Of a stretch of 6,729 nt of DNA, positions 1-6,518 are shown piece by piece. The notes under the pieces were generated by a model. The model ran no database searches, was not told the origin of the DNA, and saw only the letters and a program-made list of their open reading frames with translations. The position numbers and the translations under genes were made by a program. The DNA is from Halomonas halophila (GTDB taxonomy: Bacteria > Pseudomonadota > Gammaproteobacteria > Pseudomonadales > Halomonadaceae): NCBI GenBank assembly GCA_002433675.1, contig DJIP01000180.1, positions 1 through 6,729 on the forward strand. Reading direction: 5' to 3'. The stretch's first letter is position 1. Each line of letters opens with the position of its first letter.

Positions 1-966
1 GGAGTGAACGGTCTCGACGTGGCCGTGCTCGATGCCGTATTCGTCGTTCATCACCTTCAGCACCGGCACGATGGCGTTGGTGGTGCACGACGCCGCAGAG
101 ATGATGCGATCATCCTGGGTGATATCGCCATGATTGATGCCATAGACGATGTTTTTCAGGTCGCCCTTGCCCGGCGCGGTCAACAGCGCCTTGGACACGC
201 CCTTGCACTCCAGGTGCTGGCCGAGGCCGGCCTCGTCGCGCCAGATACCGGTGTTGTCGACCACCACGGCGTTGTTGATGCCGTAGGCGGTGTAGTCCAC
301 ATCGCTGGGTGAATCGGCGTAGATCACCTGGATCACGTTGCCGTTGGCGGTCAGGGTACGGGTCTCCGGGCACACGCTGATGGTGCCGTCGAAAGGGCCG
401 TGGACGCTGTCACGACGCAGCAGGCTGGCGCGCTTTTCCAGATCCTTGGCGATATCGCCACGACCGCGCACCACGATGGCCTTGAGGCGCAGCAGATTGC
501 CGCCACCGGCCTTCTCGATCAGCACGCGTGCAAGAATACGACCGATCCGGCCGAAGCCGTAAAGCACCACGTCCTTGGGCTCGCCATTGCCGGCGTCAGG
601 ATCGTGACAGTCGACGATCTCGGCCAGCTGCTCGCGCATGAACGCCAGCGCATCGCCACCGCCCTGCTTCTTGAACGCCACACCCAACTTGCCCACATCG
701 ACGTGAGCCGGCCCCAGATTCAGCTGGGTCATCGCCTGCACCAGCGGGAAGGTATCCTGCACCGACAACTCGGTACCTTCGATCTTCCTGACGAAACGAT
801 GGTCCTTGAGGATGCGGATGACGCTGCGGTTGAACAGCGAACGTCCGAACATGGTGGTGACCACGTTATTGCGACGATACAGGCTGCCGATCAGCGGGAT
901 CATCTGCTCGGCCACGGCCTGGTTGTCGTGCCATTGCTGGAAGACGATATCGGGTTGCTGGCTCAC
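1..966 (-). CDS. gap: Long-form glyceraldehyde-3-phosphate dehydrogenase (GapB-like), C-terminus cut by window edge
   Basis: This phosphorylating GAPDH oxidises glyceraldehyde 3-phosphate to 1,3-bisphosphoglycerate with NAD(P), or runs in reverse, in cytoplasmic glycolysis/gluconeogenesis. The frame stays open for 322 codons to the left edge. Visible landmarks are the Rossmann loop GFGRIGR (residues 137-143), DSVHGPFDGT, and the active-site SCTTNA with nucleophile Cys294. His321 lies 27 residues after the Cys, the spacing of the catalytic pair in E. coli GapA. About 135 residues precede the Rossmann domain, as in the roughly 480-residue Pseudomonas-type enzymes, so about 150 residues should be missing. 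The GTG start is preferred because an in-frame TAG lies four codons upstream (976-978) and AGAGG sits 6 nt before it. Where NAD-specific enzymes usually carry Asp at the end of strand 2, this one reads VVR (Arg167), which may allow NADP. It is divergent from mfd. Confidence 0.93.
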   Translation of the reverse strand, partial: MSQQPDIVFQQWHDNQAVAEQMIPLIGSLYRRNNVVTTMFGRSLFNRSVIRILKDHRFVRKIEGTELSVQDTFPLVQAMTQLNLGPAHVDVGKLGVAFKKQGGGDALAFMREQLAEIVDCHDPDAGNGEPKDVVLYGFGRIGRILARVLIEKAGGGNLLRLKAIVVRGRGDIAKDLEKRASLLRRDSVHGPFDGTISVCPETRTLTANGNVIQVIYADSPSDVDYTAYGINNAVVVDNTGIWRDEAGLGQHLECKGVSKALLTAPGKGDLKNIVYGINHGDITQDDRIISAASCTTNAIVPVLKVMNDEYGIEHGHVETVHS

Positions 967-972
967 GAGAGA

Positions 973-977
973 CCTCT
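973..977 (-). promoter_or_regulatory. Shine-Dalgarno site of gap
   Basis: On the minus strand AGAGG lies 6 nt upstream of the GTG codon at 966-964. Together with the in-frame TAG just upstream it decides the start of gap. It is a moderate rather than perfect match to AGGAGG. Confidence 0.6.
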
Positions 978-1000
978 AAGTCTGATGGGGAAACGAGCGT

Positions 1001-1029
1001 ATTATCGGCTCCCCCCTTGAAAGGGGCAA
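1001..1029 (-). promoter_or_regulatory. Sigma70-type promoter of gap
   Basis: Read on the minus strand, a -35 element TTGCCC (1029-1024) and a -10 element GATAAT (1006-1001) are separated by exactly 17 bp. Transcription would begin near 994, giving a leader of about 28 nt before the GTG start. The spacer contains a small dyad (CCCCT/AGGGG around TGAA, 1013-1026), so a bound regulator or local structure could affect polymerase here. The assignment rests on consensus matching only. Confidence 0.6.
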
Positions 1030-1100
1030 TGACTGTATGGTCGCACCTCCTGTAGGCCCGTTACACAAATCGCGGTTTGACTACATGAGCGAGATCGGGC

Positions 1101-1109
1101 TGGTATGAT
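1101..1109 (+). promoter_or_regulatory. Extended -10 promoter of mfd
   Basis: TGGTATGAT matches the extended -10 pattern TGnTATAAT with one mismatch in the hexamer (TATGAT, 1104-1109). No well-spaced -35 is seen: the nearest good match, TTGACT at 1077-1082, is 21 bp upstream, which is too far, but extended -10 promoters can work without one. Transcription from about 1116 would leave a leader of some 34 nt before the ATG at 1150. It would also exclude the in-frame ATGs at 1105 and 1108, which overlap the -10 element. Confidence 0.55.
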
Positions 1110-1149
1110 GCCTGCTCGACCTCTGAACGCCAGCGAAACGACTTCCTCT

Positions 1150-4100
1150 ATGCCTACCTTTTCGCCGCTCGATCCGCCGCATCCCCAGGGCGCACGTGAC
1201 ACCCTGTACCTCACCACGCCCGCCGGCAGCGCCAGCGCCCTGGCGCTTTCGCGCCTGGCCGCCGACGCGCCGTTGCTGGTGATCACCCAGGATACCGCCG
1301 AGGCGCTGAGGCTCGAGAATGAACTGGCCTTCTATGCCGACGTGCCGGTGCTGCCCTTCCCCGACTGGGAGACGCTGCCCTACGACAGCTTTTCGCCCCA
1401 TCAGGACATCGTCTCGTCGCGGCTGCGCACCCTCAGGCATCTGCAGGACGGCGTACACGGCATCGTGCTGGTACCGATCAATACCCTGATGCAGCGCCTG
1501 CCGCCGGTGGAGTATATCGCCGGGCGAGTGCTGACCCTGGAGGTCGGCGCCACCCTCAAGCGTGAAACCTTCCGCGAACAATTGTCACGGGCAGGCTACC
1601 GGGCGGTGGAAACCGTCTTCGAGCCGGGGGAATATGCGCTGCGTGGCGCCCTGATCGATCTGTTTCCCATGGGTAGCGACCATCCGCTTCGCATCGACCT
1701 GTTCGACGACGAGATCGATACCCTCAGAAGCTTCGACCCCGACACCCAGCGCAGCCTCGACAAGGTCGAGCGGATCGACCTGCTGCCGGCGCACGAGTAT
1801 TCGCTGTCACGCTCGGCCATCGCCTGCTTTCGTGAAGGCTTCGAGACCCTGTTCGACGTCGACCCACGCCAGTGCCCGCTTTATGTCGATGCGCTGAAGG
1901 GCATCCCCTCCCCCGGGCTCGAGCAGTATCTGCCGCTGTTCTTCGAGGCCACCGCCTCACTGTTCGACCACCTGCCAGCGGACACCCGGGTCGCCCTGAT
2001 GTCCGGCTGCCGCGAGGCCGCCGAGCACCACTGGCAGGCGATCACCAGCCGCTACGAAAATCTCGGCGTCGACCCGACCCGCCCGCTGCTGCCGCCCCAT
2101 CGCGCCTTTATCCCAGAAGCGGAACTGTTCGGGCTGATCAAGACTCACCCCAGGGTCGAACTGACGGCAGACAGCGAGCATCCCCACGCCCACCCCTCGG
2201 ATGCCAGCGACGCCCCCCAGGTGGCGATCAATGCCAGGGCAAAGGATCCGCTGGCGGCGCTCAGGGGCACTCTGAACGAGCACGCAGAGCGCCGGGTGCT
2301 GTTCGTGGCCGAGTCCCGTGGGCGTCGGGAAGCGCTGGAGGAGACCCTGGCCCCCGCTACCGGTGCACTGGACGCCGCGGACGGATTTTCCGACTTCCTC
2401 GCCGGCAGCTCTCGCCTGGCCATCGCCGAGGGGCAGCTCTCCAGCGGCCTGTCGCTCGGCTCCCCCGCGGTCAGTGTGATCACCGAGACGGAACTGTTCG
2501 GCGAGATCGTGCGCCAGACCCGCCGCCAGGCCAAGGCCACCGACGACAACGAACTCGCCGTACGCCATCTTTCCGAACTCAAGGTCGGCGCCCCGGTGGT
2601 CCACCAGTCCCACGGCGTCGGCCGCTACCGCGGGCTGGAAACACTCGAAGCCGGCGGCCAGGCGGCCGAGTTTGTCAGCCTCGAGTACGCCGACGGTGCC
2701 AAGCTTTACGTGCCGGTGGATAGCCTGCACCTGATTTCGCGCTACGCCGGTGCCGACGACGAACTGGCACCGCTGCATCGTCTGGGTTCGGAACAATGGG
2801 AAAAGGCCAAGCGCAAGGCCGCCGAGAAGATCCGCGACACCGCCGCCGAGCTGCTCGACATCTATGCCCGCCGCGAGGCCCGCGAAGGCTTCGCCTGCGC
2901 GGCCCCGGACGAGGAGTACGCTCGCTTCGTCGCCAACTTCCCGTTCGAGGAGACACCGGATCAGCGCGTCACCATCCAGGCGGTGATCCAGGACATGACC
3001 GCGCCGCGTCCGATGGACCGCGTGGTCTGTGGCGACGTCGGCTTCGGCAAGACCGAAGTCGCCATGCGGGCCGCCTTTCTTGCGGTGCAATCCGGTCGCC
3101 AGGTGGTGGTGCTAGTGCCGACCACCCTGCTCGCCCGCCAGCATTTCGAGAACTTCCGTGACCGCTTCGCCGATACCGCGGTGGATATCGAATTGCTGTC
3201 CCGCTTCACCAGCAGCGGTAGCCAGACAGACACCCTCAAGCGCGTTCGCGAGGGCAAGGTCGATATCGTCATTGGCACCCACAAGCTGCTGTCACGGAAG
3301 CTCGACTTTCCGGAATTGGGTCTGGTCATCATCGACGAGGAGCATCGCTTCGGCGTGTCCCAGAAGGAAAGGCTCAAGACGCTGCGTGCCGAGGTCGACG
3401 TACTGACCATGACCGCCACACCGATTCCGCGCACGCTCAACATGGCCATGAGCGGTATCCGCGACCTGTCGATCATCGCCACCCCACCGGCCAGGCGCCT
3501 GTCGGTGAAGACCTTCGTCCAGCAGCGCGAAGAAGCCGTGATCAAGGAAGCGATCCTGCGCGAGATCCTGCGTGGCGGCCAGGTCTACTACCTGCACAAC
3601 GAGGTCAAGACCATCGAGAGCGCCGCCGAGAAGGTGCGCGAACTGGTGCCCGATGCCCGCGTCGCGGTGGCCCATGGCCAACTGCCGGAGCGCTCGCTGG
3701 AACGGGTGATGTCCGACTTCTATCACAAGCGCTTCAACGTGCTGGTGTGCTCGACCATCATCGAGACCGGCATCGACGTGCCCAGCGCCAATACCATCAT
3801 CATCGAGCGTGCCGACAAGTTCGGCCTGGCCCAGCTCCACCAGCTGCGCGGCCGGGTAGGCCGTAGCCACCACCAGGCCTACGCCTACCTGCTGGCGCCG
3901 CCGCCGCGTTCGATCACTCGAGACGCGGTCAAGCGCCTCGAGGCGATCGGCCAGGCAGAGGATCTGGGCGCTGGTTTCACCCTGGCCAGCCACGACATGG
4001 AGATCCGCGGCGCCGGCGAACTGCTGGGCGACGAACAGAGCGGCCAGATGGAGGCGGTGGGCTACAGCCTCTATATGGAGATGCTCGACCGAGCGGTAAA

Positions 4101-4599
4101 GGCCATTCGTGAAGGCCGCACTCCGAATATCGAGGCGCCGCTGCAGGAAGGCGTCGAGATCAGCCTCAACCTGCCGGCGCTGATTCCCGACGACTATCTG
4201 CCGGATGTCCAGCAGCGTCTGGTGATGTACAAGCGCATCGCCAACGCCGACAACGAGGCCGAGCTCAAGGAACTGCGCGTGGAGATGATCGATCGCTTCG
4301 GGTTGCTGCCCGCCCCGGTCAAGACACTGCTGCGCCAGACCCGCCTCAGGCAGCGCGCCGAAAGACTCGGCATCGTGCGCCTGGAAGCGGGCGCCGAGCG
4401 CGGGCGCGTGCTGTTCGGCGGCCAGACCGCGGTGGATCCGCTGACGCTGGTGGGCCTGATCCAGGGGTCGCCGGAACGCTATCGACTGGAGGGCGCCGAC
4501 ACCCTTCGCTTCCAGGCCGACATGGCCACCGAGGAGACTCGCTTCGACGCCGTAGAGGCGCTGCTGGATCAACTCAATCGTAAGACTCAGGCGGCCTGA
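1150..4599 (+). CDS. mfd: Mfd, transcription-repair coupling factor
   Basis: Mfd is an ATP-driven DNA translocase that removes RNA polymerase stalled at lesions and recruits UvrA for nucleotide excision repair. This copy has 1149 residues (E. coli has 1148) and appears intact. By homology the domains are: UvrB-like module about 1-340, with the UvrA-contact residues Arg165, Arg181 and Phe185; RNA-polymerase-interacting domain about 478-545, with Leu499; helicase/translocase lobes about 570-995; and the autoinhibitory C-terminal domain after about 1000. Walker A is GDVGFGKTE with Lys634, the DEEH box is at 729-732, TATPIPRT starts at 755, and QLRGRVGR is at 898-905. These positions equal those I recall for E. 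coli only if translation starts at 1150, which supports that ATG over the in-frame ATGs at 1105/1108. The Shine-Dalgarno is weak. The gene is divergent from gap; the next gene starts 117 nt downstream on the same strand. Confidence 0.98.
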   Translation: MPTFSPLDPPHPQGARDTLYLTTPAGSASALALSRLAADAPLLVITQDTAEALRLENELAFYADVPVLPFPDWETLPYDSFSPHQDIVSSRLRTLRHLQDGVHGIVLVPINTLMQRLPPVEYIAGRVLTLEVGATLKRETFREQLSRAGYRAVETVFEPGEYALRGALIDLFPMGSDHPLRIDLFDDEIDTLRSFDPDTQRSLDKVERIDLLPAHEYSLSRSAIACFREGFETLFDVDPRQCPLYVDALKGIPSPGLEQYLPLFFEATASLFDHLPADTRVALMSGCREAAEHHWQAITSRYENLGVDPTRPLLPPHRAFIPEAELFGLIKTHPRVELTADSEHPHAHPSDASDAPQVAINARAKDPLAALRGTLNEHAERRVLFVAESRGRREALEETLAPATGALDAADGFSDFLAGSSRLAIAEGQLSSGLSLGSPAVSVITETELFGEIVRQTRRQAKATDDNELAVRHLSELKVGAPVVHQSHGVGRYRGLETLEAGGQAAEFVSLEYADGAKLYVPVDSLHLISRYAGADDELAPLHRLGSEQWEKAKRKAAEKIRDTAAELLDIYARREAREGFACAAPDEEYARFVANFPFEETPDQRVTIQAVIQDMTAPRPMDRVVCGDVGFGKTEVAMRAAFLAVQSGRQVVVLVPTTLLARQHFENFRDRFADTAVDIELLSRFTSSGSQTDTLKRVREGKVDIVIGTHKLLSRKLDFPELGLVIIDEEHRFGVSQKERLKTLRAEVDVLTMTATPIPRTLNMAMSGIRDLSIIATPPARRLSVKTFVQQREEAVIKEAILREILRGGQVYYLHNEVKTIESAAEKVRELVPDARVAVAHGQLPERSLERVMSDFYHKRFNVLVCSTIIETGIDVPSANTIIIERADKFGLAQLHQLRGRVGRSHHQAYAYLLAPPPRSITRDAVKRLEAIGQAEDLGAGFTLASHDMEIRGAGELLGDEQSGQMEAVGYSLYMEMLDRAVKAIREGRTPNIEAPLQEGVEISLNLPALIPDDYLPDVQQRLVMYKRIANADNEAELKELRVEMIDRFGLLPAPVKTLLRQTRLRQRAERLGIVRLEAGAERGRVLFGGQTAVDPLTLVGLIQGSPERYRLEGADTLRFQADMATEETRFDAVEALLDQLNRKTQAA

Positions 4600-4603
4600 G
4601 CCA

Positions 4604-4617
4604 TCCCTTGCAAGGGA
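4604..4617. repeat. 14-bp perfect palindrome after mfd
   Basis: TCCCTTG is followed directly by its reverse complement CAAGGGA, five bases past the mfd stop. With no loop and no T-run it is a poor terminator. It could be an operator-like dyad or chance. It is the first of four small inverted repeats in this spacer; the next is GGCG-CAA-CGCC at 4620-4630. Confidence 0.5.
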
Positions 4618-4645
4618 CTGGCGCAACGCCGCATTAGCGGGCAAT

Positions 4646-4657
4646 CTATGTACATAG
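4646..4657. repeat. 12-bp perfect palindrome upstream of the L,D-transpeptidase gene
   Basis: CTATGTACATAG is its own reverse complement and lies 59 bp before the preferred start codon at 4717. Its AT-rich core contrasts with the GC-rich surroundings, which suggests a promoter or operator, but I could not pair it with a convincing -35 element. An ATG inside it opens a longer frame that I do not accept as the start. Confidence 0.45.
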
Positions 4658-4672
4658 GACACCGCAAATTCC

Positions 4673-4691
4673 GGCCGGGTGATCCCCGGCC
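4673..4691 (+). repeat. GC-rich hairpin in the leader of the L,D-transpeptidase gene
   Basis: GGCCGGG and CCCGGCC form a 7-bp stem around a 5-nt loop (TGATC), ending 25 nt before the start codon. Only two T's follow, so it is at best a weak or attenuating terminator. As an mRNA structure it could affect translation or processing of a transcript reading through from mfd. Confidence 0.45.
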
Positions 4692-4716
4692 TTCAACCAT
4701 CATCGAGACTGCTGCA

Positions 4717-5772
4717 ATGACTTCGACTTCACTTCGCCGGCCGCTCGTCCGCCTCGCCACCCTGTGTGGCGTCGTGGGCGCGCTGGCGGCACCTCTGGCG
4801 GCGGCCGACGACCTGCCCCGGGGCCACTACCTGCTGCCCGAAGAAGGCGACCTGATCGGTGAGGTCTACACCGTCGAAGCCGACGAGGAAGACACCCTCA
4901 TCGATATCGGACACGAGCACGGCATCGGCTTCAACGCCATCACCCGCGCCAACCCCGACATCAGCATCTGGTATCCCGGCGAGGGTACCGAAGTGACCAT
5001 TCCGGCCCAGTTCATTCTGCCCGATGCACCGCGCAACGGCATCGTGGTCAACGTGGCCGAGATGCGCCTCTACTATTATCCGCCGGCCAAGGAAGGCGAG
5101 CCGCGCACGGTGCAGACCTACCCGATCGCCGTGGGTCGCATGGACTGGAAGACGCCACTGGGCTCCACCACCATCACCCAGATGGTCAAGAATCCGTCCT
5201 GGTATCCCCCGGCGTCCATCCGTCGCGAACACGCCGAGGCCGGCGACCCCTTGCCCGGCGTGGTGCCGCCAGGACCCGACAACCCCATGGGCACCCGCAA
5301 GATGCGGCTGGGCATTCCCGGCTACCTGATCCACGGCACCAACAAGCCCGAGGGCGTCGGCATGCGCGTCACCCACGGCTGCATCCGCATGCTGCCCGAC
5401 GATGTCGAGAATCTGTTCGATCAGGTCGCGGTGGGCACCCGGGTCCGACTGGTCAATGAACCGCTCAAGCTCGGCTGGTCCGACGAACACCTCTATGTCC
5501 AGGCCTATCCTTACCTCGATGAAGAAGAAGGTGCGCCGATCGAGGACATGACCGCCGCTATCGAGGAGGTCGAGGCAGCCGTCAAGGACAAGGACTACGA
5601 CGTCGACTTTGCTCGCCTGAGAAGCGCCATGGAGACACCCAGCGGACTGCCGGTGGCCATGCAGCCCACCACCCCGGCCGAACCCAAGCCGCTGCCTGGC
5701 AGCCTCTACGATCATATCGAGCTGATCGCCGACGAGCCTGCCCTACTGGGACAGGTCAGCCACGAAGGCTGA
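4717..5772 (+). CDS. Exported L,D-transpeptidase, ErfK/YbiS/YcfS/YnhG type
   Basis: This periplasmic cysteine transpeptidase family attaches Braun-type lipoprotein to meso-diaminopimelate of peptidoglycan; some relatives make 3-3 cross-links. The 351 residues comprise: a Sec signal peptide (RRPLVR basic start, hydrophobic run, likely cut after AAA at 28-30); a LysM-like segment about 48-97; a YkuD catalytic domain about 108-247 with His206 (HGT) and THGCIRM holding His220 and nucleophile Cys222; and a tail of about 100 residues rich in Asp/Glu. The motif NPMGTRKMRL and the HGT-to-HGC spacing match E. coli ErfK/YbiS, which are about 306-334 residues long, so the tail is slightly extended. I chose the ATG at 4717 because it gives a clean signal peptide; an in-frame ATG at 4648 would add 23 polar residues in front. 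The Shine-Dalgarno is weak. A lipoprotein of the expected substrate type is encoded convergently 438 bp downstream. Which reaction it performs is inferred. Confidence 0.92.
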   Translation: MTSTSLRRPLVRLATLCGVVGALAAPLAAADDLPRGHYLLPEEGDLIGEVYTVEADEEDTLIDIGHEHGIGFNAITRANPDISIWYPGEGTEVTIPAQFILPDAPRNGIVVNVAEMRLYYYPPAKEGEPRTVQTYPIAVGRMDWKTPLGSTTITQMVKNPSWYPPASIRREHAEAGDPLPGVVPPGPDNPMGTRKMRLGIPGYLIHGTNKPEGVGMRVTHGCIRMLPDDVENLFDQVAVGTRVRLVNEPLKLGWSDEHLYVQAYPYLDEEEGAPIEDMTAAIEEVEAAVKDKDYDVDFARLRSAMETPSGLPVAMQPTTPAEPKPLPGSLYDHIELIADEPALLGQVSHEG

Positions 5773-5813
5773 ACCGGCGACGACACGCACCGCCTCAAGC
5801 ACGTGACTTGCAC

Positions 5814-5842
5814 AGGGCGCCCCGACAGGGGCGCCCTTTTTT
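5814..5842 (+). terminator. Strong intrinsic terminator of the L,D-transpeptidase gene
   Basis: AGGGCGCCCC and GGGGCGCCCT form a perfect 10-bp stem around a GACA loop, with a run of six T's (5837-5842) beginning at the last stem base. It lies 42 nt past the stop codon. The opposite strand lacks a T-run after the stem, so it terminates rightward transcription only. Confidence 0.93.
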
Positions 5843-5920
5843 GTGCTCTTGCCCCCTGGATGAACCTCGCCAGCATCATGACGACACCATGTATCCAGCT
5901 AAAGAGCCAAATGCACAGCA

Positions 5921-5945
5921 GCCATCGGCCATCAGCCATCAGCCA
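5921..5945. repeat. Heptanucleotide tandem repeat, about 3.6 copies
   Basis: Consecutive 7-base units read GCCATCG, GCCATCA, GCCATCA and then a partial GCCA. It is a simple tandem repeat in intergenic DNA, prone to copy-number change by slippage. No function is visible. Confidence 0.8.
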
Positions 5946-6012
5946 ATGGTCGGCTTCCGAGGTAACGGTCGGGGCCGGGGGTGAGACGACAAGATATGCA
6001 GTTGTTCAACGC

Positions 6013-6030
6013 GGCGCTGACCGCAGCGCC
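6013..6030. repeat. Isolated 7-bp hairpin
   Basis: GGCGCTG and CAGCGCC form a perfect stem around the loop ACCG. No T-run follows on either strand, so it is not an obvious terminator. It could be a structural element of an unannotated small RNA or a chance dyad in GC-rich DNA. Confidence 0.45.
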
Positions 6031-6088
6031 TCTGGCCATTGCTGCCGACGGCACTCGGCCTCAGCCGTCACGCAATCATCAGGTACCA

Positions 6089-6136
6089 GAAACGACTGAG
6101 GCCCCACCTTTCGGTGGGGCCTCAGCCTATCGTTTC
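6089..6136 (-). terminator. Probable terminator of the lipoprotein gene
   Basis: A 13-bp perfect stem (CTGAGGCCCCACC at 6096-6108 with its complement at 6113-6125) closes on a 4-nt loop that reads GAAA, a stable GNRA tetraloop, in the leftward transcript. GAAACGA (6089-6095) and TCGTTTC (6130-6136) extend the pairing beyond a 4-nt bulge. In the leftward direction the stem is followed by TCGTTTC, a poor T-run. It begins 74 bases after the lipoprotein stop codon. It could also act on any rightward transcript entering from the left. Confidence 0.7.
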
Positions 6137-6185
6137 ATGACCTGGACGACCTGATTTCGATGAAACCCTGACGCCCTGTCGGTCA

Positions 6186-6201
6186 ATCCCGCGAACGGGA
6201 T
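6186..6201 (-). repeat. Small hairpin just after the lipoprotein stop codon
   Basis: ATCCCG and CGGGAT form a 6-bp stem that reads with a TTCG loop in the leftward transcript, 9 nt past the stop codon. It has no T-run and is more likely an mRNA 3'-end structure than a terminator. Confidence 0.45.
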
Positions 6202-6210
6202 GCGAAACGA

Positions 6211-6474
6211 TTACTTGCGCATGGAACGCTCGAACATGCGGTTCATCTCTTCACGGTTCTGCTGAGACAGCTGCAGGGCCGCTTGAGCGTCACGCTGTGC
6301 CTGGTTGGCAGTGTTCTGAGCCTGAGTGGCGATGCTGCGAGCTTCTGCAGCGTCGGCCTGAGCGGACTCAGCGGTCATGCGAACTTCTTCCAGAGCGCTG
6401 GAAGAAGCACAGCCAGCCAGAACGGCCAGAGAAGCGGCGGCGGCGGTCAGCTTCAGGGTAGTCTTCAGAGTCAT
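6211..6474 (-). CDS. Lpp/OprI-like murein lipoprotein
   Basis: This is a small outer-membrane lipoprotein of the Braun/OprI class, expected to form an alpha-helical coiled-coil rod in the periplasm and link the outer membrane to peptidoglycan through its last lysine. The 87 residues start with MTLKTTLK and a hydrophobic Ala/Leu segment, then lipobox LAGC with lipidated Cys22. The mature chain is 66 residues, rich in Ala, Gln and Glu and without Pro, and ends in RK (Lys87), as in Pseudomonas OprI. The start at 6474 is set by AAGGAG (6486-6481) 6 nt upstream; an upstream in-frame ATG at 6522 would bury the signal peptide behind 16 polar residues. Ala, Ser and Arg codons lean to GCT, TCT and CGT, unlike mfd, which suggests strong expression. 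Its probable processing partner is the convergent L,D-transpeptidase. Attachment to the wall is inferred from the C-terminal Lys. Confidence 0.9.
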   Translation of the reverse strand: MTLKTTLKLTAAAASLAVLAGCASSSALEEVRMTAESAQADAAEARSIATQAQNTANQAQRDAQAALQLSQQNREEMNRMFERSMRK

Positions 6475-6480
6475 GGTGTT

Positions 6481-6486
6481 CTCCTT
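6481..6486 (-). promoter_or_regulatory. Shine-Dalgarno site of the lipoprotein gene
   Basis: AAGGAG on the minus strand sits 6 nt before the ATG at 6474-6472. It is the best ribosome site in the window and fits a highly translated gene. It rules out the longer frame starting at 6522. Confidence 0.85.
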
Positions 6487-6518
6487 GAGTCTTCCTTGGT
6501 ACTGCGTTGGTGACAGTA

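Larger units (their letters stand above)
5843..6095. other. Noncoding stretch between two terminators
   Basis: These roughly 250 bases lie between the L,D-transpeptidase terminator and the terminator-like stem of the lipoprotein gene. I see no open frame with a credible ribosome site. The stretch holds a 7-bp tandem repeat (5921-5945) and one isolated hairpin (6013-6030). No recognisable tRNA, insertion-sequence end or promoter was found on either strand. Confidence 0.6.

Noticed and set aside
400..1020. A 206-codon plus-strand open frame across gap
   Set aside because: It is the antisense shadow of the gap coding region, which carries GFGRIGR and SCTTNA on the other strand.
1044..1052. A perfect AGGAGGT on the minus strand upstream of gap (anti-Shine-Dalgarno-like on the plus strand)
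   Set aside because: No ATG, GTG or TTG sits at proper spacing after it, and it lies upstream of the predicted start sites of both gap and mfd.
1957..4662. Two long minus-strand open frames (377 and 456 codons) antisense to mfd
   Set aside because: They are opposite a fully conserved mfd, have no recognisable domains or ribosome sites, and arise naturally from GC-rich codon bias.
4729..5715. A 328-codon minus-strand open frame antisense to the L,D-transpeptidase gene
   Set aside because: The plus strand carries the catalytic motifs; the antisense product is Gly/His/Asp-rich and resembles no family I know.
5803..6099. A 98-codon plus-strand open frame after the transpeptidase gene
   Set aside because: It runs through the strong terminator stem at 5814-5842, crosses the heptamer repeat, and has no ribosome site.
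5996..6154. A 52-codon plus-strand frame beginning MQLFNAALTAAPLAIAADG, faintly like a signal peptide
   Set aside because: It reads straight through the 13-bp stem at 6096-6125, has no Shine-Dalgarno or promoter, and its second half is low-complexity.
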